Positions 55,360 to 64,000 are shown, counted from the first letter of the stretch. The stretch is DNA of 64,000 nt from Afifella marina DSM 2698 (GCF_900102695.1 NZ_FMVW01000011.1:20059-84058), one strand, 5' to 3'. The notes: generated by a model from the letters alone, not told the origin. Numbers and translations: made by a program.

Positions 55360-56766
55360 ATGACAAGTTGGTTTCCCGATCTCTCGACCGGCCAGGGGCC
55401 GCTTTATGTCCGCCTCGCCGATCAGCTTGAGCGTGCAATCGACGCGGGTCAGCTTCCCGCGGGCACGAGGCTGCCGCCGCAACGCAATCTGGCTTTCGAT
55501 ATCGGTGTAACCATCGGCACCGTGAGCCGCGCCTATTCCCTCGCCCGGGAGCGAGGCCTGGTCTCTGGCGAAGTCGGTCGTGGCACCTATGTGCAGGCCG
55601 CGCATGCACGCCAGGCTCCCCTACCCGCCACGATCACCTATGCCACCGGCGATCGGCCGGGGCCGGAAGGTGCCCTCAGGTTTGACACGACGGCGGCGCC
55701 GGAGAACGGAGCGGCGGCCGTGATGGCACGGCTGACGGGTGAAATATGCCGAGAATACCCGGACGCCGTCTCCAACTACATTCGGGATGTGCCGCAGCGA
55801 TGGGCAGAGGCGGGGGCCCGCTGGCTGAAGCGGAACGACTGGGAGCCGTCTCCCGAAGACGTCGTCCCGACCTTCGGCGCCCATGCCGCCATCATGACCG
55901 TCGTCGCTGCGGTGACGTCGCCCGGCGACCGCATCGCCTTTGAGCCCCTCACTTACGCCTCGATCGCCCGCAGCATAGCGCTCCTCGGTCGACGTCCCGT
56001 CCAGGTGGCGGCCGACCGCGAAGGCCCGATAGCGGAAGATTTCGAGCGCCTCTGCGCACAGCAGCACCCAAAGATCCTGTTCGTCATGCCAGCCTTGCAG
56101 AACCCCACACTCGCCGTGATGGGCGAGACACGGCGGCGGGAGATCGCCGACATCGCCTATCGCCATCAGACTTACATCATCGAAGACGGCGTTTATGGGG
56201 TTCTTTCGCGCAAAGGACCACCACCGATTGGATCGATTGCACCCGAGCGGGTCTTCTATGTGAGCAGCCTGTCGAAAGCCGTGGCGGCCGGCCTGCGCGG
56301 CGGCTTCGTCGCCTGCCCGCCGCATTTCGCCAATCGCATCAACATCGCCCATAAGATGCTGACGGGCGGAAAGCCTTTCTTGATGGCCGAGCTCGTCGCG
56401 CGGCTGATCGCCTCCGGCGCGGCTTTCGAGTTGATGGCGAAGACCCAGGCGGAAATCGCACGGCGTGTCGGCCTGGCGCGCGAGATTTTTTCAGGTCTCG
56501 ACGTCTATCTGGACGACGTGTCCCCGTTCCTCTGGCTCAATCTTCCGGAGCCTTGGCTTTCCGGCACGTTCAAGAATGCCGCACTCGGCGAGAACATCCG
56601 CATCGACGAAGAGGACGAGTACAAGCCGGTGCGCTCCGACACCTCCTTCCATGGTGTCCGCGTCGGCTTCACGACGGTGCCAGATATCGACCGCACGGCC
56701 GAAGGCTTCCGCACGCTCCGCCGCCTTCTGGATCAGGGCCCGGCCGCCTACGACAGCTACAATTGA
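55360..56766 (+). CDS. MocR-family transcriptional regulator (GntR-wHTH plus aminotransferase fold)
   Basis: A 468-residue protein. The N-terminal GntR helix-turn-helix spans about 15-75 (PLYVRLADQLERAIDAGQLPAGTRLPPQRNLAFDIGV), followed by an aminotransferase class I fold with PLP lysine in YVSSLSKAVAAGLRGGF. Such proteins sense PLP or amino-acid adducts and regulate nearby genes. Divergent from the DUF1127 gene, its likely target along with itself. The near-leaderless start and promoter-overlapping palindrome fit autoregulation. Confidence 0.9.
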   Translation: MTSWFPDLSTGQGPLYVRLADQLERAIDAGQLPAGTRLPPQRNLAFDIGVTIGTVSRAYSLARERGLVSGEVGRGTYVQAAHARQAPLPATITYATGDRPGPEGALRFDTTAAPENGAAAVMARLTGEICREYPDAVSNYIRDVPQRWAEAGARWLKRNDWEPSPEDVVPTFGAHAAIMTVVAAVTSPGDRIAFEPLTYASIARSIALLGRRPVQVAADREGPIAEDFERLCAQQHPKILFVMPALQNPTLAVMGETRRREIADIAYRHQTYIIEDGVYGVLSRKGPPPIGSIAPERVFYVSSLSKAVAAGLRGGFVACPPHFANRINIAHKMLTGGKPFLMAELVARLIASGAAFELMAKTQAEIARRVGLAREIFSGLDVYLDDVSPFLWLNLPEPWLSGTFKNAALGENIRIDEEDEYKPVRSDTSFHGVRVGFTTVPDIDRTAEGFRTLRRLLDQGPAAYDSYN

Positions 56767-56795
56767 ACGGCGCCCCTACCCCACGTCACGTCCGG

Positions 56796-57497
56796 TCAGG
56801 CATAGCCAATCCAGCCGCGCCAGGTGAAGGCGGCGAAAAACAGACTGACATCCTGGAACCCGGCCGCACTGAGAATGGCGGCATCCTTGTCAGGGTTGAA
56901 AAGGTCGAGACTGGCCGCCACCGCTGCACGAGCGTTTTCAGCATCGCCTGGATCAGCCCCCGAGGCTTTTGCATAGGCCGCGTAACGCGCCAGCCAGTGA
57001 TCCCTCTCGCCTTCGCCCTGCGGGAAGCTCGAATGTGCGACAACCAGCGGCGCACCGGGCCGCAGACGTCGGCGGATCGCCTCCGCGGTTTGCTGGCGCT
57101 CCCGAGCATCGAGAAAATGCAAGGTCAAAAGGCAGGTCGCGCCATCGAAAGGACCCTCTGGCGCATCTCCGATCGTGCCAGTCACAAATTCGACCCGGGA
57201 CGCGAGGGCACCCAGCGTTCTTTCGGCGAGATCCAGCATTTGCTGTGCCGGGTCGATGCCCACGAAGCTCCAGTCGGGATATGCCTTCGCCAGCGCCCTC
57301 GTCTCCAGGCCACCGCCGGCGCCGAGGACGAGGATCTTGCCCCCTTCCCTGACGCGCTCGGCAAGGAGGATGCCCGCCATCCGGTGTAACGCATCGAGAG
57401 CCGGCACGAAGCGCCGCACGCCTTCCTCGTATCGGGCTATCGCCTGCGGATCGGAGAACCGCTCGAGGAATTGCTTCGGACCCGTCTCAGACGGCAT
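56796..57497 (-). CDS. Class I SAM-dependent methyltransferase
   Basis: A 233-residue Rossmann-fold methyltransferase. Motif I is KILVLGAGGGLETRAL, followed by SFVGIDPAQQML and the acidic post-motif CLLTLHFLDARERQQ. Substrate unknown. ATG 57497 overlaps the end of the Rrf2 gene by 11 bases, so the two are co-transcribed and translationally coupled. Confidence 0.9.
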   Translation of the reverse strand: MPSETGPKQFLERFSDPQAIARYEEGVRRFVPALDALHRMAGILLAERVREGGKILVLGAGGGLETRALAKAYPDWSFVGIDPAQQMLDLAERTLGALASRVEFVTGTIGDAPEGPFDGATCLLTLHFLDARERQQTAEAIRRRLRPGAPLVVAHSSFPQGEGERDHWLARYAAYAKASGADPGDAENARAAVAASLDLFNPDKDAAILSAAGFQDVSLFFAAFTWRGWIGYA

Positions 57498-57945
57498 GGC
57501 ACACCTCCGCGTCCCTTTTGTCCTTCGGGAGGCCGGCATGGAATTCGGCTGAAAGCATCGCGAGCGTCACCGCATCAAGGCGAGCGAGGATGAGAGCCTC
57601 GGCTTCGCTCAGGGTCTGATCGAGGGCTGCATTGACCGCCCTCTCCACGAGGCACGTCGATTCGTCGTTTCGGTTGCCCATGGCGAAGAACGACGGGCGC
57701 CCAAGAGCTTCGTAGACGTCGCGCAGCGAGATCTCCTCGAGCTGGCGGGCGAGCTCCCAGCCGCCGCGATGGCCCTTCGTGGAGCTCACGTAACCCTGCT
57801 CGCGAAGTCCCGCCATCACGCGCCGAACGACCACCGGGTTGGTCGACATCGCTTTTGCCAGCACCTCGGAGGTGACCGGCCCTTCGTGCTCCGCCATGTG
57901 CAGGAGCACATGCAAAACGCTCGACAATCTGCTATCCAATATCAT
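57487..57945 (-). CDS. Rrf2-family transcriptional regulator
   Basis: A 152-residue Rrf2 regulator with a winged HTH (VTSEVLAKAMSTNPVVVRRVMAGLREQGYV, SSTKGHRGGWELAR) in the first 75 residues. Unlike NsrR and IscR it lacks the three clustered cysteines, having a single Cys in ESTCLVERAV plus one near the end, so an Fe-S cluster is unlikely. It precedes a methyltransferase gene with which it overlaps. A palindrome covers its start codon. Confidence 0.9.
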   Translation of the reverse strand: MILDSRLSSVLHVLLHMAEHEGPVTSEVLAKAMSTNPVVVRRVMAGLREQGYVSSTKGHRGGWELARQLEEISLRDVYEALGRPSFFAMGNRNDESTCLVERAVNAALDQTLSEAEALILARLDAVTLAMLSAEFHAGLPKDKRDAEVCHAV

Positions 57946-57964
57946 GTAACTTCTAAAATTACAT
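57944..57964. promoter_or_regulatory. Rrf2-type operator over the Rrf2 gene start codon
   Basis: ATGTAA-CTTCTAAAA-TTACAT is a 21-bp near-palindrome (8 of 10 base pairs symmetric) whose first two bases are part of the start codon of the Rrf2 gene on the minus strand. Its shape resembles NsrR/Rrf2 sites (ATGTAT...ATACAT). Autorepression is likely. Confidence 0.6.
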
Positions 57965-58135
57965 AATTGACGTGATGTCAAGATGACCGCCCATCTCCGG
58001 AAATCGTGACAACGGTGCTGCCGCCGCCCCGACCGTCAGCATCGGGGCCGTCTGCATGGGGATTTTTCGTAAGGAAGGGTGTGTCGCGCGCCGTCACGCG
58101 CTAAGACACGGCGGCCAGAAGCATCAGGCAGAGAC

Positions 58136-60367
58136 ATGCATCCACAGAACGCGCCCGAGATCACCGAAGACCTTATTGCCGCCCACGGGCTCAAGCCCGA
58201 CGAATACGAGCGGATCCTGGAGCTGATCGGGCGCACGCCGACGATCACCGAGCTCGGCATCTTCTCGGCCATGTGGAACGAGCATTGTTCCTACAAGAGC
58301 TCGAAGAAGTGGCTGAAGACGCTGCCGACGAGCGGGCCGCAGGTCGTCTGCGGCCCTGGCGAGAATGCCGGCATCGTCGATATCGGCGATGGTCTCGTCG
58401 CCGTCTTCAAGATGGAAAGCCACAACCACCCCTCTTACATCGAGCCCTATCAGGGGGCTGCGACCGGCGTGGGTGGCATCCTGCGCGACGTCTTCACCAT
58501 GGGCGCACGGCCCGTGGCGGCGATGAACGCGCTGCGCTTTGGCGAGCCGGACCATGAAAAGACGCGCCACGTCGTGGCGGGCGTCGTCGCGGGCGTCGGC
58601 GGCTACGGCAATTCCTTCGGCGTGCCGACGGTCGGCGGCGAGGTGAATTTTCATCCCCGCTACAACGGCAATTGCCTCGTCAACGCCTTCGCCCTCGGCA
58701 TCGCCAAGAAAGACGCGATCTTTTACTCCAAGGCGGAAGGTGTCGGGCTTCCCGTCGTCTATCTCGGCGCCAAGACCGGACGCGACGGCGTCGGCGGCGC
58801 CTCGATGGCATCCGCCGAATTCGGCGAAGAGACGCAATCGAAGCGCCCGACCGTTCAGGTCGGCGATCCCTTCACCGAGAAACGTCTTCTGGAAGCGTGC
58901 CTGGAATTGATGACGACGGGCGCGGTCGTTGCCATCCAGGATATGGGTGCCGCCGGCCTCACCTGTTCCGCCGTAGAAATGGGCGCGAAGGGCGATCTGG
59001 GCATCCGTCTCGACCTCGACAAGGTGCCGACCCGCGAACGCGCCATGACGGCCTATGAGATGATGCTGTCGGAAAGCCAGGAGCGCATGCTGATGGTGCT
59101 GCGCCCCGACAAGCGCGAGGCAGCCGAGGCGGTCTTCAAGAAATGGGGCCTCGACTTTGCCGAGGTGGGCGAGACGACCGACGATCTGCGTTTCCGTGTA
59201 TCGCGCTATGGCGAGGAAGTGGCGGACCTGCCGATCAAGGATCTGGGCGACGAAGCTCCGGAATACGACCGCCCCTGGGTGGAGCCGGCCAAAGCCGCGC
59301 CGCTCGACCTCGCCTCCCTTCCCGCTCCCGGCGATCTCGGCCTCGCCCTCATCCAAATGATGGGCACGCCGGATCTCTCATCGAAACGCTGGGTGTTTGA
59401 ACAATACGATCACCTCGTCCAGGGCAACACTGTCGTGCGTCCGGGCGGCGACGCTGCCGTCGTACGCATCGATCGAAGCTTCGGCGCCAAGGGCGACAAG
59501 GCGCTCGCCCTCTCCTCCGACGTGACGCCGCGCTATGTGGAAGCCGACCCCTTCGAGGGCGGCAAGCAGGCGGTTGCCGAATGCTGGCGCAACATCACGG
59601 CTGTCGGCGCGACGCCTCTCGCCGTCACCGACAATCTGAATTTCGGCAATCCGGAAAAGCCGGAGATCATGGGCGTCTTCGTGAAGGCGCTGCAGGGGCT
59701 GGGCGAGGCCTGCAAGGCGCTTTCCTTCCCGATCGTCTCCGGCAATGTCTCGCTCTACAACGAAACCTCCGGCCAGGCGATCCTGCCGACGCCGACGATT
59801 GCCGGCATCGGCCTTCTCGATGACTGGAAGAAGGCCGCCACCATCGCCTTCAAGCAAGAGGGGGATGCCATCCTCCTCATCGGGGCGGAGACCGAAAGCT
59901 GGGGCTCAGAACTCGGACAGTCCGTCTATCTGCGAGAAATCTTCGGCCGCGAGGAAGGTGCTCCGCCGCGCGTTGATCTCGCCAGGGAGATGAAGCACGG
60001 CGACTTCGTCCGTGGTCTCATTCACGAGGGCCGCGTCACCGCCGTGCATGATTGCTCCGATGGCGGGCTTGCCGTGGCGCTTGCCGAAATGGCACTCGCC
60101 GGCAATCTCGGTGCCGAGATCGAGGAAACGCCAGGGCGTGCCGACAGCACTCTCTTCGGAGAAGATCAGGCTCGCTATGTGGTGACGCTTGAGCCGCAAG
60201 AGGCGGAGAGAGTTCTACAGGCGGCTGCGGAGGCGGGCGTGCCGGCCGTTCAAATCGGCAAAGTGGCGGGCGATGCGCTGACGTTCCGCAATGCGGGATC
60301 GGCCGCCCTCGCCGCACTTCGAGAAGCCTTCGAAGGCTGGTTTCCCAAATACATGGCGGGGGCCTGA
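58136..60367 (+). CDS. purL: Phosphoribosylformylglycinamidine synthase subunit PurL (small type)
   Basis: Synthase subunit of 743 residues, the small PurL that works with separate PurS and PurQ. Motifs include [42 protein letters not shown] and [17 protein letters not shown]. Start ATG 58136 follows AGGCAGAG. Its distance from purQ reflects the insertion of the MocR, methyltransferase and Rrf2 genes. bolA and grxD follow on the same strand. Confidence 0.96.
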   Translation: MHPQNAPEITEDLIAAHGLKPDEYERILELIGRTPTITELGIFSAMWNEHCSYKSSKKWLKTLPTSGPQVVCGPGENAGIVDIGDGLVAVFKMESHNHPSYIEPYQGAATGVGGILRDVFTMGARPVAAMNALRFGEPDHEKTRHVVAGVVAGVGGYGNSFGVPTVGGEVNFHPRYNGNCLVNAFALGIAKKDAIFYSKAEGVGLPVVYLGAKTGRDGVGGASMASAEFGEETQSKRPTVQVGDPFTEKRLLEACLELMTTGAVVAIQDMGAAGLTCSAVEMGAKGDLGIRLDLDKVPTRERAMTAYEMMLSESQERMLMVLRPDKREAAEAVFKKWGLDFAEVGETTDDLRFRVSRYGEEVADLPIKDLGDEAPEYDRPWVEPAKAAPLDLASLPAPGDLGLALIQMMGTPDLSSKRWVFEQYDHLVQGNTVVRPGGDAAVVRIDRSFGAKGDKALALSSDVTPRYVEADPFEGGKQAVAECWRNITAVGATPLAVTDNLNFGNPEKPEIMGVFVKALQGLGEACKALSFPIVSGNVSLYNETSGQAILPTPTIAGIGLLDDWKKAATIAFKQEGDAILLIGAETESWGSELGQSVYLREIFGREEGAPPRVDLAREMKHGDFVRGLIHEGRVTAVHDCSDGGLAVALAEMALAGNLGAEIEETPGRADSTLFGEDQARYVVTLEPQEAERVLQAAAEAGVPAVQIGKVAGDALTFRNAGSAALAALREAFEGWFPKYMAGA

Positions 60368-60392
60368 GCGGCCATCCCCATGCGAAAAGCGA

Positions 60393-60440
60393 GATTGACC
60401 TTTCAGGGTCGCCGGATTGACCTTTCAGGGTCGATTGACC
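60393..60440. repeat. 22-bp direct repeats between purL and bolA
   Basis: GATTGACCTTTCAGGGTC occurs at 60393-60410 and 60415-60432, followed by a third partial GATTGACC at 60433-60440. Each unit contains the short inverted repeat GACC-TTTCAG-GGTC, and TTGACC occurs three times, resembling -35 boxes. They lie in the 107-base gap between purL and bolA. Confidence 0.85.
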
Positions 60441-60474
60441 ACATTCGGCGCATACGCACGAGGAGCAACCAAGA

Positions 60475-60708
60475 ATGCCGATGAATGCAGGGGAGATCGA
60501 GCGTCTGATACGCGAAGCGTTTCCCGATGCGAGCGTGACGATCAGGGATCTTGCCGGCGACGGCGACCATTTCGCCGCAGAGGTTGTGTCCGAAAGCTTT
60601 CGCGGCAAGAGCCGCGTGCAGCAGCATCAGATGGTCTATGAGGCGCTCAAGGGAGATATGGGCGGCAAGTTGCACGCCCTCGCCCTGCAGACCAGCATCC
60701 CGGAATAA
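60475..60708 (+). CDS. BolA-family protein
   Basis: A 77-residue BolA/YrbA-type protein: IERLIREAFPDASVTIRDLAGDGDHFAAEVVSESFRGKSRVQQHQMVYEALKG. In complex with monothiol glutaredoxin it serves in Fe-S cluster trafficking or iron regulation. It lies 47 bases upstream of grxD on the same strand, the order seen in many alphaproteobacteria. Confidence 0.94.
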   Translation: MPMNAGEIERLIREAFPDASVTIRDLAGDGDHFAAEVVSESFRGKSRVQQHQMVYEALKGDMGGKLHALALQTSIPE

Positions 60709-60755
60709 CCGACGAGACTGCGCGGCCGAGCCCGCAGTCTGGAGGAGCAGCGATC

Positions 60756-61085
60756 ATGTCAGCGATCAACGAATGGATCGATAGCCAGGTAAAGTCCAAC
60801 GATGTCGTCTTGTTCATGAAAGGCACTCCGACCTTTCCGCAATGCGGCTTCTCGGGCCAGACCGTGCAGATCCTCGACTATCTCGGCGTCGCCTATCAGG
60901 GCATCAATGTCCTGGAATCCGACGATCTGCGCCAGGGGATCAAGGACTACACCAACTGGCCGACCATCCCGCAGCTTTACGTGAAGGGTGAGTTCGTCGG
61001 CGGTGCCGATATCATCCGCGAGATGTTCCAGGCGGGCGAACTGCAGAGCCTTATGGAAGAAAAAGGCGTCGCCAAAGCGGCGTAA
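60756..61085 (+). CDS. grxD: Monothiol glutaredoxin GrxD
   Basis: A 109-residue CGFS-type glutaredoxin: FPQCGFSGQ is the active site. Residues such as LYVKGEFVGGADIIREM are conserved. It carries Fe-S clusters rather than acting as a reductant and binds the BolA product next door. AGGAGC precedes the ATG. Confidence 0.95.
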   Translation: MSAINEWIDSQVKSNDVVLFMKGTPTFPQCGFSGQTVQILDYLGVAYQGINVLESDDLRQGIKDYTNWPTIPQLYVKGEFVGGADIIREMFQAGELQSLMEEKGVAKAA

Positions 61086-61396
61086 GGGCGAGCGGAGCTC
61101 GCGCTCGCGCGTCTTCCATCACCGCTCAGCGATGCCTGACGGGAGCTGCGGCTGAACGAGCAAGGCTCCTGATCTCGGGCAGACCGGGCTGCGGATAATC
61201 CTTTTTGCAAAGACCGAGCCGGCCGAAAGCCGGCTCTTTCATTTTGAGGCGCCCCGCTTCCCGGCGGAGCGAATGGGCATTCTGCTTGCCCCGTGACCTT
61301 GCAGGGGTCCGCCGCGGGCCCTAGAACCCGGTCTCCCAACAATTCTGCCGCACTCGTTCCGCGCGGGACCGTGTCCTGCCCCGGGAGACCGTTTCA
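61086..61396. other. Gene-free stretch after grxD
   Basis: This 311-base stretch holds one strong terminator (61216-61245) and otherwise no gene, repeat or regulatory motif that I can support. Residual inverted-repeat-like GC-rich segments near 61090-61110 are not symmetrical enough to call. Confidence 0.6.
61216..61245 (+). terminator. Rho-independent terminator after grxD
   Basis: GAGCCGGC-CGAAA-GCCGGCTC is a perfect eight-pair stem with a five-base loop followed by TTTCATTTT. It ends the purL-bolA-grxD unit. Confidence 0.93.
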
Positions 61397-62632
61397 ATGC
61401 CATCCGCCACACCGGCCGCCTCTCGGCTGACAATCCCCTATGTCGAGTTCGTCGCCCTCGCCGCCTCGATGATGGCGCTCAATGCGATGGCGATCGACAT
61501 CATTTTGCCGGCCCTCGACAACATCGCAGGCAGTTTTTCGATCGAGGATCAGAATGCCCGGCAATTCGTCGTCACGGCCTTCGTGGTGGGCTTTGGCATC
61601 GCCCAGCTCGCCTTCGGGCCATTGGCGGACCGCTTCGGCCGCCGTCCGGTCCTGCTCGCTGGCCTCGTGATTTATGTCGCCGGGGGAACTGCCTCGGCAC
61701 TCGCGCCGGATTTCGGCATTCTTCTCGCCTGCCGGGCGTTGCAGGGCGTGGGCGCGGCCGCGACCCGCGTCGTCGCAATCTCAGTCGTCCGCGACACGTT
61801 CGGTGGACGGCAGATGGCGAGCCTCATGTCCCTTGTCATGATGGTCTTCATGGCCGTGCCGATCTTTGCGCCGACCCTGGGCCAACTCGTGCTCTTCGTC
61901 GCAAGCTGGCACTGGATCTTGTTCTTCACGGCCATCTTCGGCGCCATCGTGCTATTATGGTCCGGAACGCGCCTGCCCGAAACGCTCGCCGAGGAGAACC
62001 GCCGCCCCCTCAACGGACGCAAGGTCATCGAGGCGTTCCGCATCGTGCTCACCAACCGGCAGGCCTTCGGCTACGCGTTTGCGACCGCTCTCGCCTTCGG
62101 CGGGCTGTTCTCCTACCTCAATTCCTCGCAGCAGATCTTCGTCGAGGTCTTTGGTCTAGGCCCCTGGTTTCCCGTTGCTTTCTCCGGCAGTGCGGTTCTG
62201 ATCGCCGGCGCTTCTTTCGCCAATTCCCGCCTTGTCGGCCGCTTCGGCATGCGTCGTCTCGCTCACACGGCGCTGATCAGTTTCTGCGTCTTGAGCTTCG
62301 TGACGGCGATCCTGTCGCTCGTCTATTCTGGCCCCATGCCGTTCTGGCTGTTCTTCCCGCTGATCAGCGCAGCCTTCTTTTTCTTCGGCTTCGTCGGCAC
62401 CAATTTCAACGCGCTCGCCATGGAGCCACTCGGCCATGTCGCCGGAACGGCCTCCTCCGTGCTCGGCTTCATGCAAACTTTCGGCGGGGGCTTTTTCGGG
62501 GCGTTCGTGGGCTACCTCTACGACGGCAGCGTCACGCCCTTCGCCTCCGGTCTCGCCATCCTGTCAGGCTTGGCGATCTGTACCGTCCTCATCGCCGAAC
62601 ACGGCGTCCTGTTTCGCCAGCGCTATTCGTAA
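61397..62632 (+). CDS. MFS multidrug efflux transporter (Bcr/CflA subfamily)
   Basis: A 411-residue 12-span MFS exporter. The MFS motif A between helices 2 and 3 is FGPLADRFGRRPV, helix 4 carries the ALQGVGAAATRVVAIS motif C-like segment. The N-terminal MALNAMAIDIILPALDNI segment is typical of Bcr/CflA. Substrates unknown. It is convergent with ttcA. Confidence 0.91.
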   Translation: MPSATPAASRLTIPYVEFVALAASMMALNAMAIDIILPALDNIAGSFSIEDQNARQFVVTAFVVGFGIAQLAFGPLADRFGRRPVLLAGLVIYVAGGTASALAPDFGILLACRALQGVGAAATRVVAISVVRDTFGGRQMASLMSLVMMVFMAVPIFAPTLGQLVLFVASWHWILFFTAIFGAIVLLWSGTRLPETLAEENRRPLNGRKVIEAFRIVLTNRQAFGYAFATALAFGGLFSYLNSSQQIFVEVFGLGPWFPVAFSGSAVLIAGASFANSRLVGRFGMRRLAHTALISFCVLSFVTAILSLVYSGPMPFWLFFPLISAAFFFFGFVGTNFNALAMEPLGHVAGTASSVLGFMQTFGGGFFGAFVGYLYDGSVTPFASGLAILSGLAICTVLIAEHGVLFRQRYS

Positions 62633-62696
62633 CCGCTCATCGGAACGAAAAGACGCGCAGAACCGCGCGGGCCTGAGGGCAAGAAGCGCCGCTCAC

Positions 62697-63572
62697 CTAT
62701 AAAGCCGCAAAATCGAAGCGGGCCGGATCGTGCAAATGCGAGGGACGCACATGCCCGAGCGCTCGCAGCATGTTCGCCTTGGTACCGGGCCGCTCGCGCT
62801 CCCATTCGGACAAGATGTCTTTCACCCGCTGGCGCTCCAGCCCGTCCTGCGATCCGCAGAGATTGCACGGGATGATCGGAGCTTGAAGGCCCGCAGCGAA
62901 ACGCTCCAGGTCGGCCTCCGCAGAGCGAATGAGAGGCCGCAAGAGCAGGAGATCGCCCGCATCGTTCTTAAGCTTCGGCGGCATGGACGAAAGCCGGCCG
63001 CCGTTCAGCATGTTCATGACGAAAGTCTCGAGTGCATCTTCCCGGTGATGGCCGAGAACGACCGCCTGGCAGCCTTCCTCGCGCGCGACCCGGTAAAGAT
63101 GACCGCGTCTGAGGCGTGAGCACAGCGCACACATCGTCTGTCCCGGCGCGATCTTCTCCGTCACGACCGAATAGGTGTCGCGGCGTTCGATGCGATACGG
63201 GATCTCGTTCCGCTTGAAATAGTCGGGCAGGATGTCCGCGGGAAAGTCCGGCTGGGCCTGATCGAGATTGCAGGCGAGCAGATCGACCGGCAAGAGGCCC
63301 CGCCATTTGAGATCGAGAAGCACGGCAAGGAGCGCGTGCGAATCCTTGCCGCCGGACAGGCAGACGAGCCACCGGGCGCCCTCTTCGACCATCCCGTAGG
63401 TCGACAACGTCTCGCGCACTTCCCGCAGGAGCCTTTTGCGCAGCTTCTTGAAGGCGACACTGCCCGGCGCATTGCGGAACAGCGGATGTGTCGCCTCTAA
63501 GGCTTCGTCGGGCTCGGGCTGAGGCACAGCCCCGTCCAGCACGTCGTCGATGTCGTCCAGAACTTCGCTCAT
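62697..63572 (-). CDS. ttcA: tRNA 2-thiocytidine biosynthesis protein TtcA
   Basis: A 291-residue enzyme that thiolates C32 of some tRNAs. The PP-loop is [13 protein letters not shown], the Fe-S-binding cysteines lie in [11 protein letters not shown] and [17 protein letters not shown] lies eight bases upstream of ATG 63572, supporting this start over ATG 63614, which has no ribosome site and would add 14 residues. Confidence 0.95.
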   Translation of the reverse strand: MSEVLDDIDDVLDGAVPQPEPDEALEATHPLFRNAPGSVAFKKLRKRLLREVRETLSTYGMVEEGARWLVCLSGGKDSHALLAVLLDLKWRGLLPVDLLACNLDQAQPDFPADILPDYFKRNEIPYRIERRDTYSVVTEKIAPGQTMCALCSRLRRGHLYRVAREEGCQAVVLGHHREDALETFVMNMLNGGRLSSMPPKLKNDAGDLLLLRPLIRSAEADLERFAAGLQAPIIPCNLCGSQDGLERQRVKDILSEWERERPGTKANMLRALGHVRPSHLHDPARFDFAAL

Positions 63573-63620
63573 CGCCCGCACCTTCACCGAAGCCGCCCGC
63601 TCGCTCAAGCCCATGGATAC

Positions 63621-63649
63621 AAAAAAGGCCGCCCCTTCGGAGCGGCCTT
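63621..63649 (-). terminator. Minus-strand terminator upstream of ttcA
   Basis: AAGGCCGC (63625-63632) and GCGGCCTT (63642-63649) form a perfect stem; on the minus strand it is followed by six T residues. It would stop transcription arriving from beyond 63650 on the minus strand, where there is now an insertion sequence on the plus strand. Confidence 0.85.
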
Positions 63650-63661
63650 CAGACTGCTGAC

Positions 63662-63690
63662 AAAGCCCTGGCGTGAGCCGGGGCTTTTTG
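63662..63690 (+). terminator. Terminator-like hairpin at the IS left end
   Basis: AAAGCCC-T-GGC-GTGA-GCC-G-GGGCTTT forms a long interrupted stem, followed by TTGA. As in many insertion sequences, it could stop read-through into the transposase gene from outside. Confidence 0.6.
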
Positions 63691-63702
63691 ATTCAGTGGG
63701 CC

Positions 63703-64000
63703 ATGTTGAAGAGCCCGGCCCCTGAGCAGACTGCGATCGAGATGGTGACACTCGATCAATTGGTTCCCAAGGATCACCTGCTTCGCAAGATCGACGCGGT
63801 GATCGACTTCTCGTTCATCCATGACCGGGTTGCGGGGCTCTACTGTCCGGATAATGGCCGCCCGGCGCTCGATCCGACCTTGATGTTCAAGGCGCTGTTC
63901 CTGGGCTATCTCTTCGGCATCCGCTCTGAGCGCCAGTTGGTGCGCGAGATCGAGGTGAATGTCGCCTATCGCTGGTTCCTGCGGCTGAAGCTGACCGATG
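63703..64000 (+). CDS. IS1182-family transposase, N-terminal part (3' end cut by the window)
   Basis: The first 99 codons of a DUF772/IS1182-type transposase. It begins MLKSPAPEQTAIEMVTLDQLVPKDHLLRKIDAVIDFSFI and continues with GRPALDPTLMFKALFLGYLFGIRSERQLVREIEVNVAYRWFLRL, the family N-terminal dimerisation region. The catalytic DDE residues lie beyond the window, so intactness is unknown. Confidence 0.88.
   Translation, partial: MLKSPAPEQTAIEMVTLDQLVPKDHLLRKIDAVIDFSFIHDRVAGLYCPDNGRPALDPTLMFKALFLGYLFGIRSERQLVREIEVNVAYRWFLRLKLTD

Larger units (their letters stand above)
63650..64000 (+). mobile_element. IS1182-family insertion sequence, left end only
   Basis: The element continues past the window. 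Its left boundary is not exactly fixed; the unit CTGACAAAGCCCTGGCGTG near 63657 fits the terminal region, followed by a hairpin (63662-63687) and the transposase start at 63703. No target duplication can be checked because the right end is missing. Confidence 0.65.

Noticed and set aside
1..64000. Looked for riboswitches, rRNA genes, further tRNAs and prophage genes.
   Set aside because: No conserved riboswitch core, rRNA segment, second T-arm motif or phage structural gene could be recognised by eye; weak candidates were not above chance.

Overview
The window is a GC-rich (roughly 62%) chromosomal segment of an alphaproteobacterium, most likely of the order Hyphomicrobiales (Rhizobiales). 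The support is gene content and order: purS-purQ-purL-bolA-grxD, an iscU-like/yidD/thrS run, folE next to hisI, an ATPase zeta subunit (DUF1476), a CoxDEFI-MocA maturation cluster, a livHMGF operon followed by a DUF6867 gene, DUF2336, DUF3126, DUF1127 and usg genes, and a BTLCP protease. Genus cannot be set from the sequence alone. Nearly all of it reads as core chromosome. The only mobile DNA seen is a truncated IS1182-type element at the right edge. There is no CRISPR array, prophage or rRNA operon.

Layout. 1-9.3 kb: end of a trehalose synthase, a CHASE4-GGDEF-EAL signalling protein, a P-loop kinase coupled to cutA, NAD kinase, DUF2336, a CitE-like lyase that has lost its acidic residues, a flavin reductase/nitroreductase pair and a secreted hypothetical. 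9.3-18.4 kb: thrS, yidD, an Fe-S scaffold, folE, hisI, a CBS protein, rhomboid protease, tandem-PilZ protein, LapG-family cysteine protease, gamma carbonic anhydrase, DUF3126 and cysE. 18.6-28.9 kb: hydrolase, zinc-finger protein, flavin monooxygenase, a triple PRC-barrel secreted protein, tRNA-Leu(UAA), trkH, gpt, a molybdopterin-binding protein, map, radC, a cueR-type regulator with a cytochrome c, and usg. 29-34.2 kb: cytochrome c plus mocA, split xdhC, coxE and coxD (all minus strand), an accessory set for a molybdenum hydroxylase without the hydroxylase. 34.4-44.3 kb: pcaD, a double outer-membrane barrel, the liv operon with livK, a P1-family peptidase and an Lrp regulator. 44.4-63.6 kb: the purine block (purB, purC, purS, purQ, purL) interspersed with gadB, pit, an HpcH aldolase with an apparent CTG start, the zeta subunit, a MocR regulator and an Rrf2 regulator, then bolA, grxD, an MFS exporter and ttcA.

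How genes work together: purC/purS/purQ/purL and purB supply successive IMP/AMP synthesis steps; livHMGF and livK form one ABC importer; bolA and grxD encode partners in Fe-S trafficking; the c-di-GMP enzyme, PilZ protein and LapG-family protease are parts of second-messenger surface control; coxDE, xdhC and mocA are maturation factors for an MCD-type molybdoenzyme. Regulatory DNA is unusually readable in a few places: a CueR-type operator/promoter before cueR, a palindrome over the Rrf2 start codon, a near-consensus promoter giving an almost leaderless mocR mRNA, and a perfect 19-bp palindrome upstream of map. No clearly novel multi-gene system is visible; the best second-look items are individual oddities listed in the findings.
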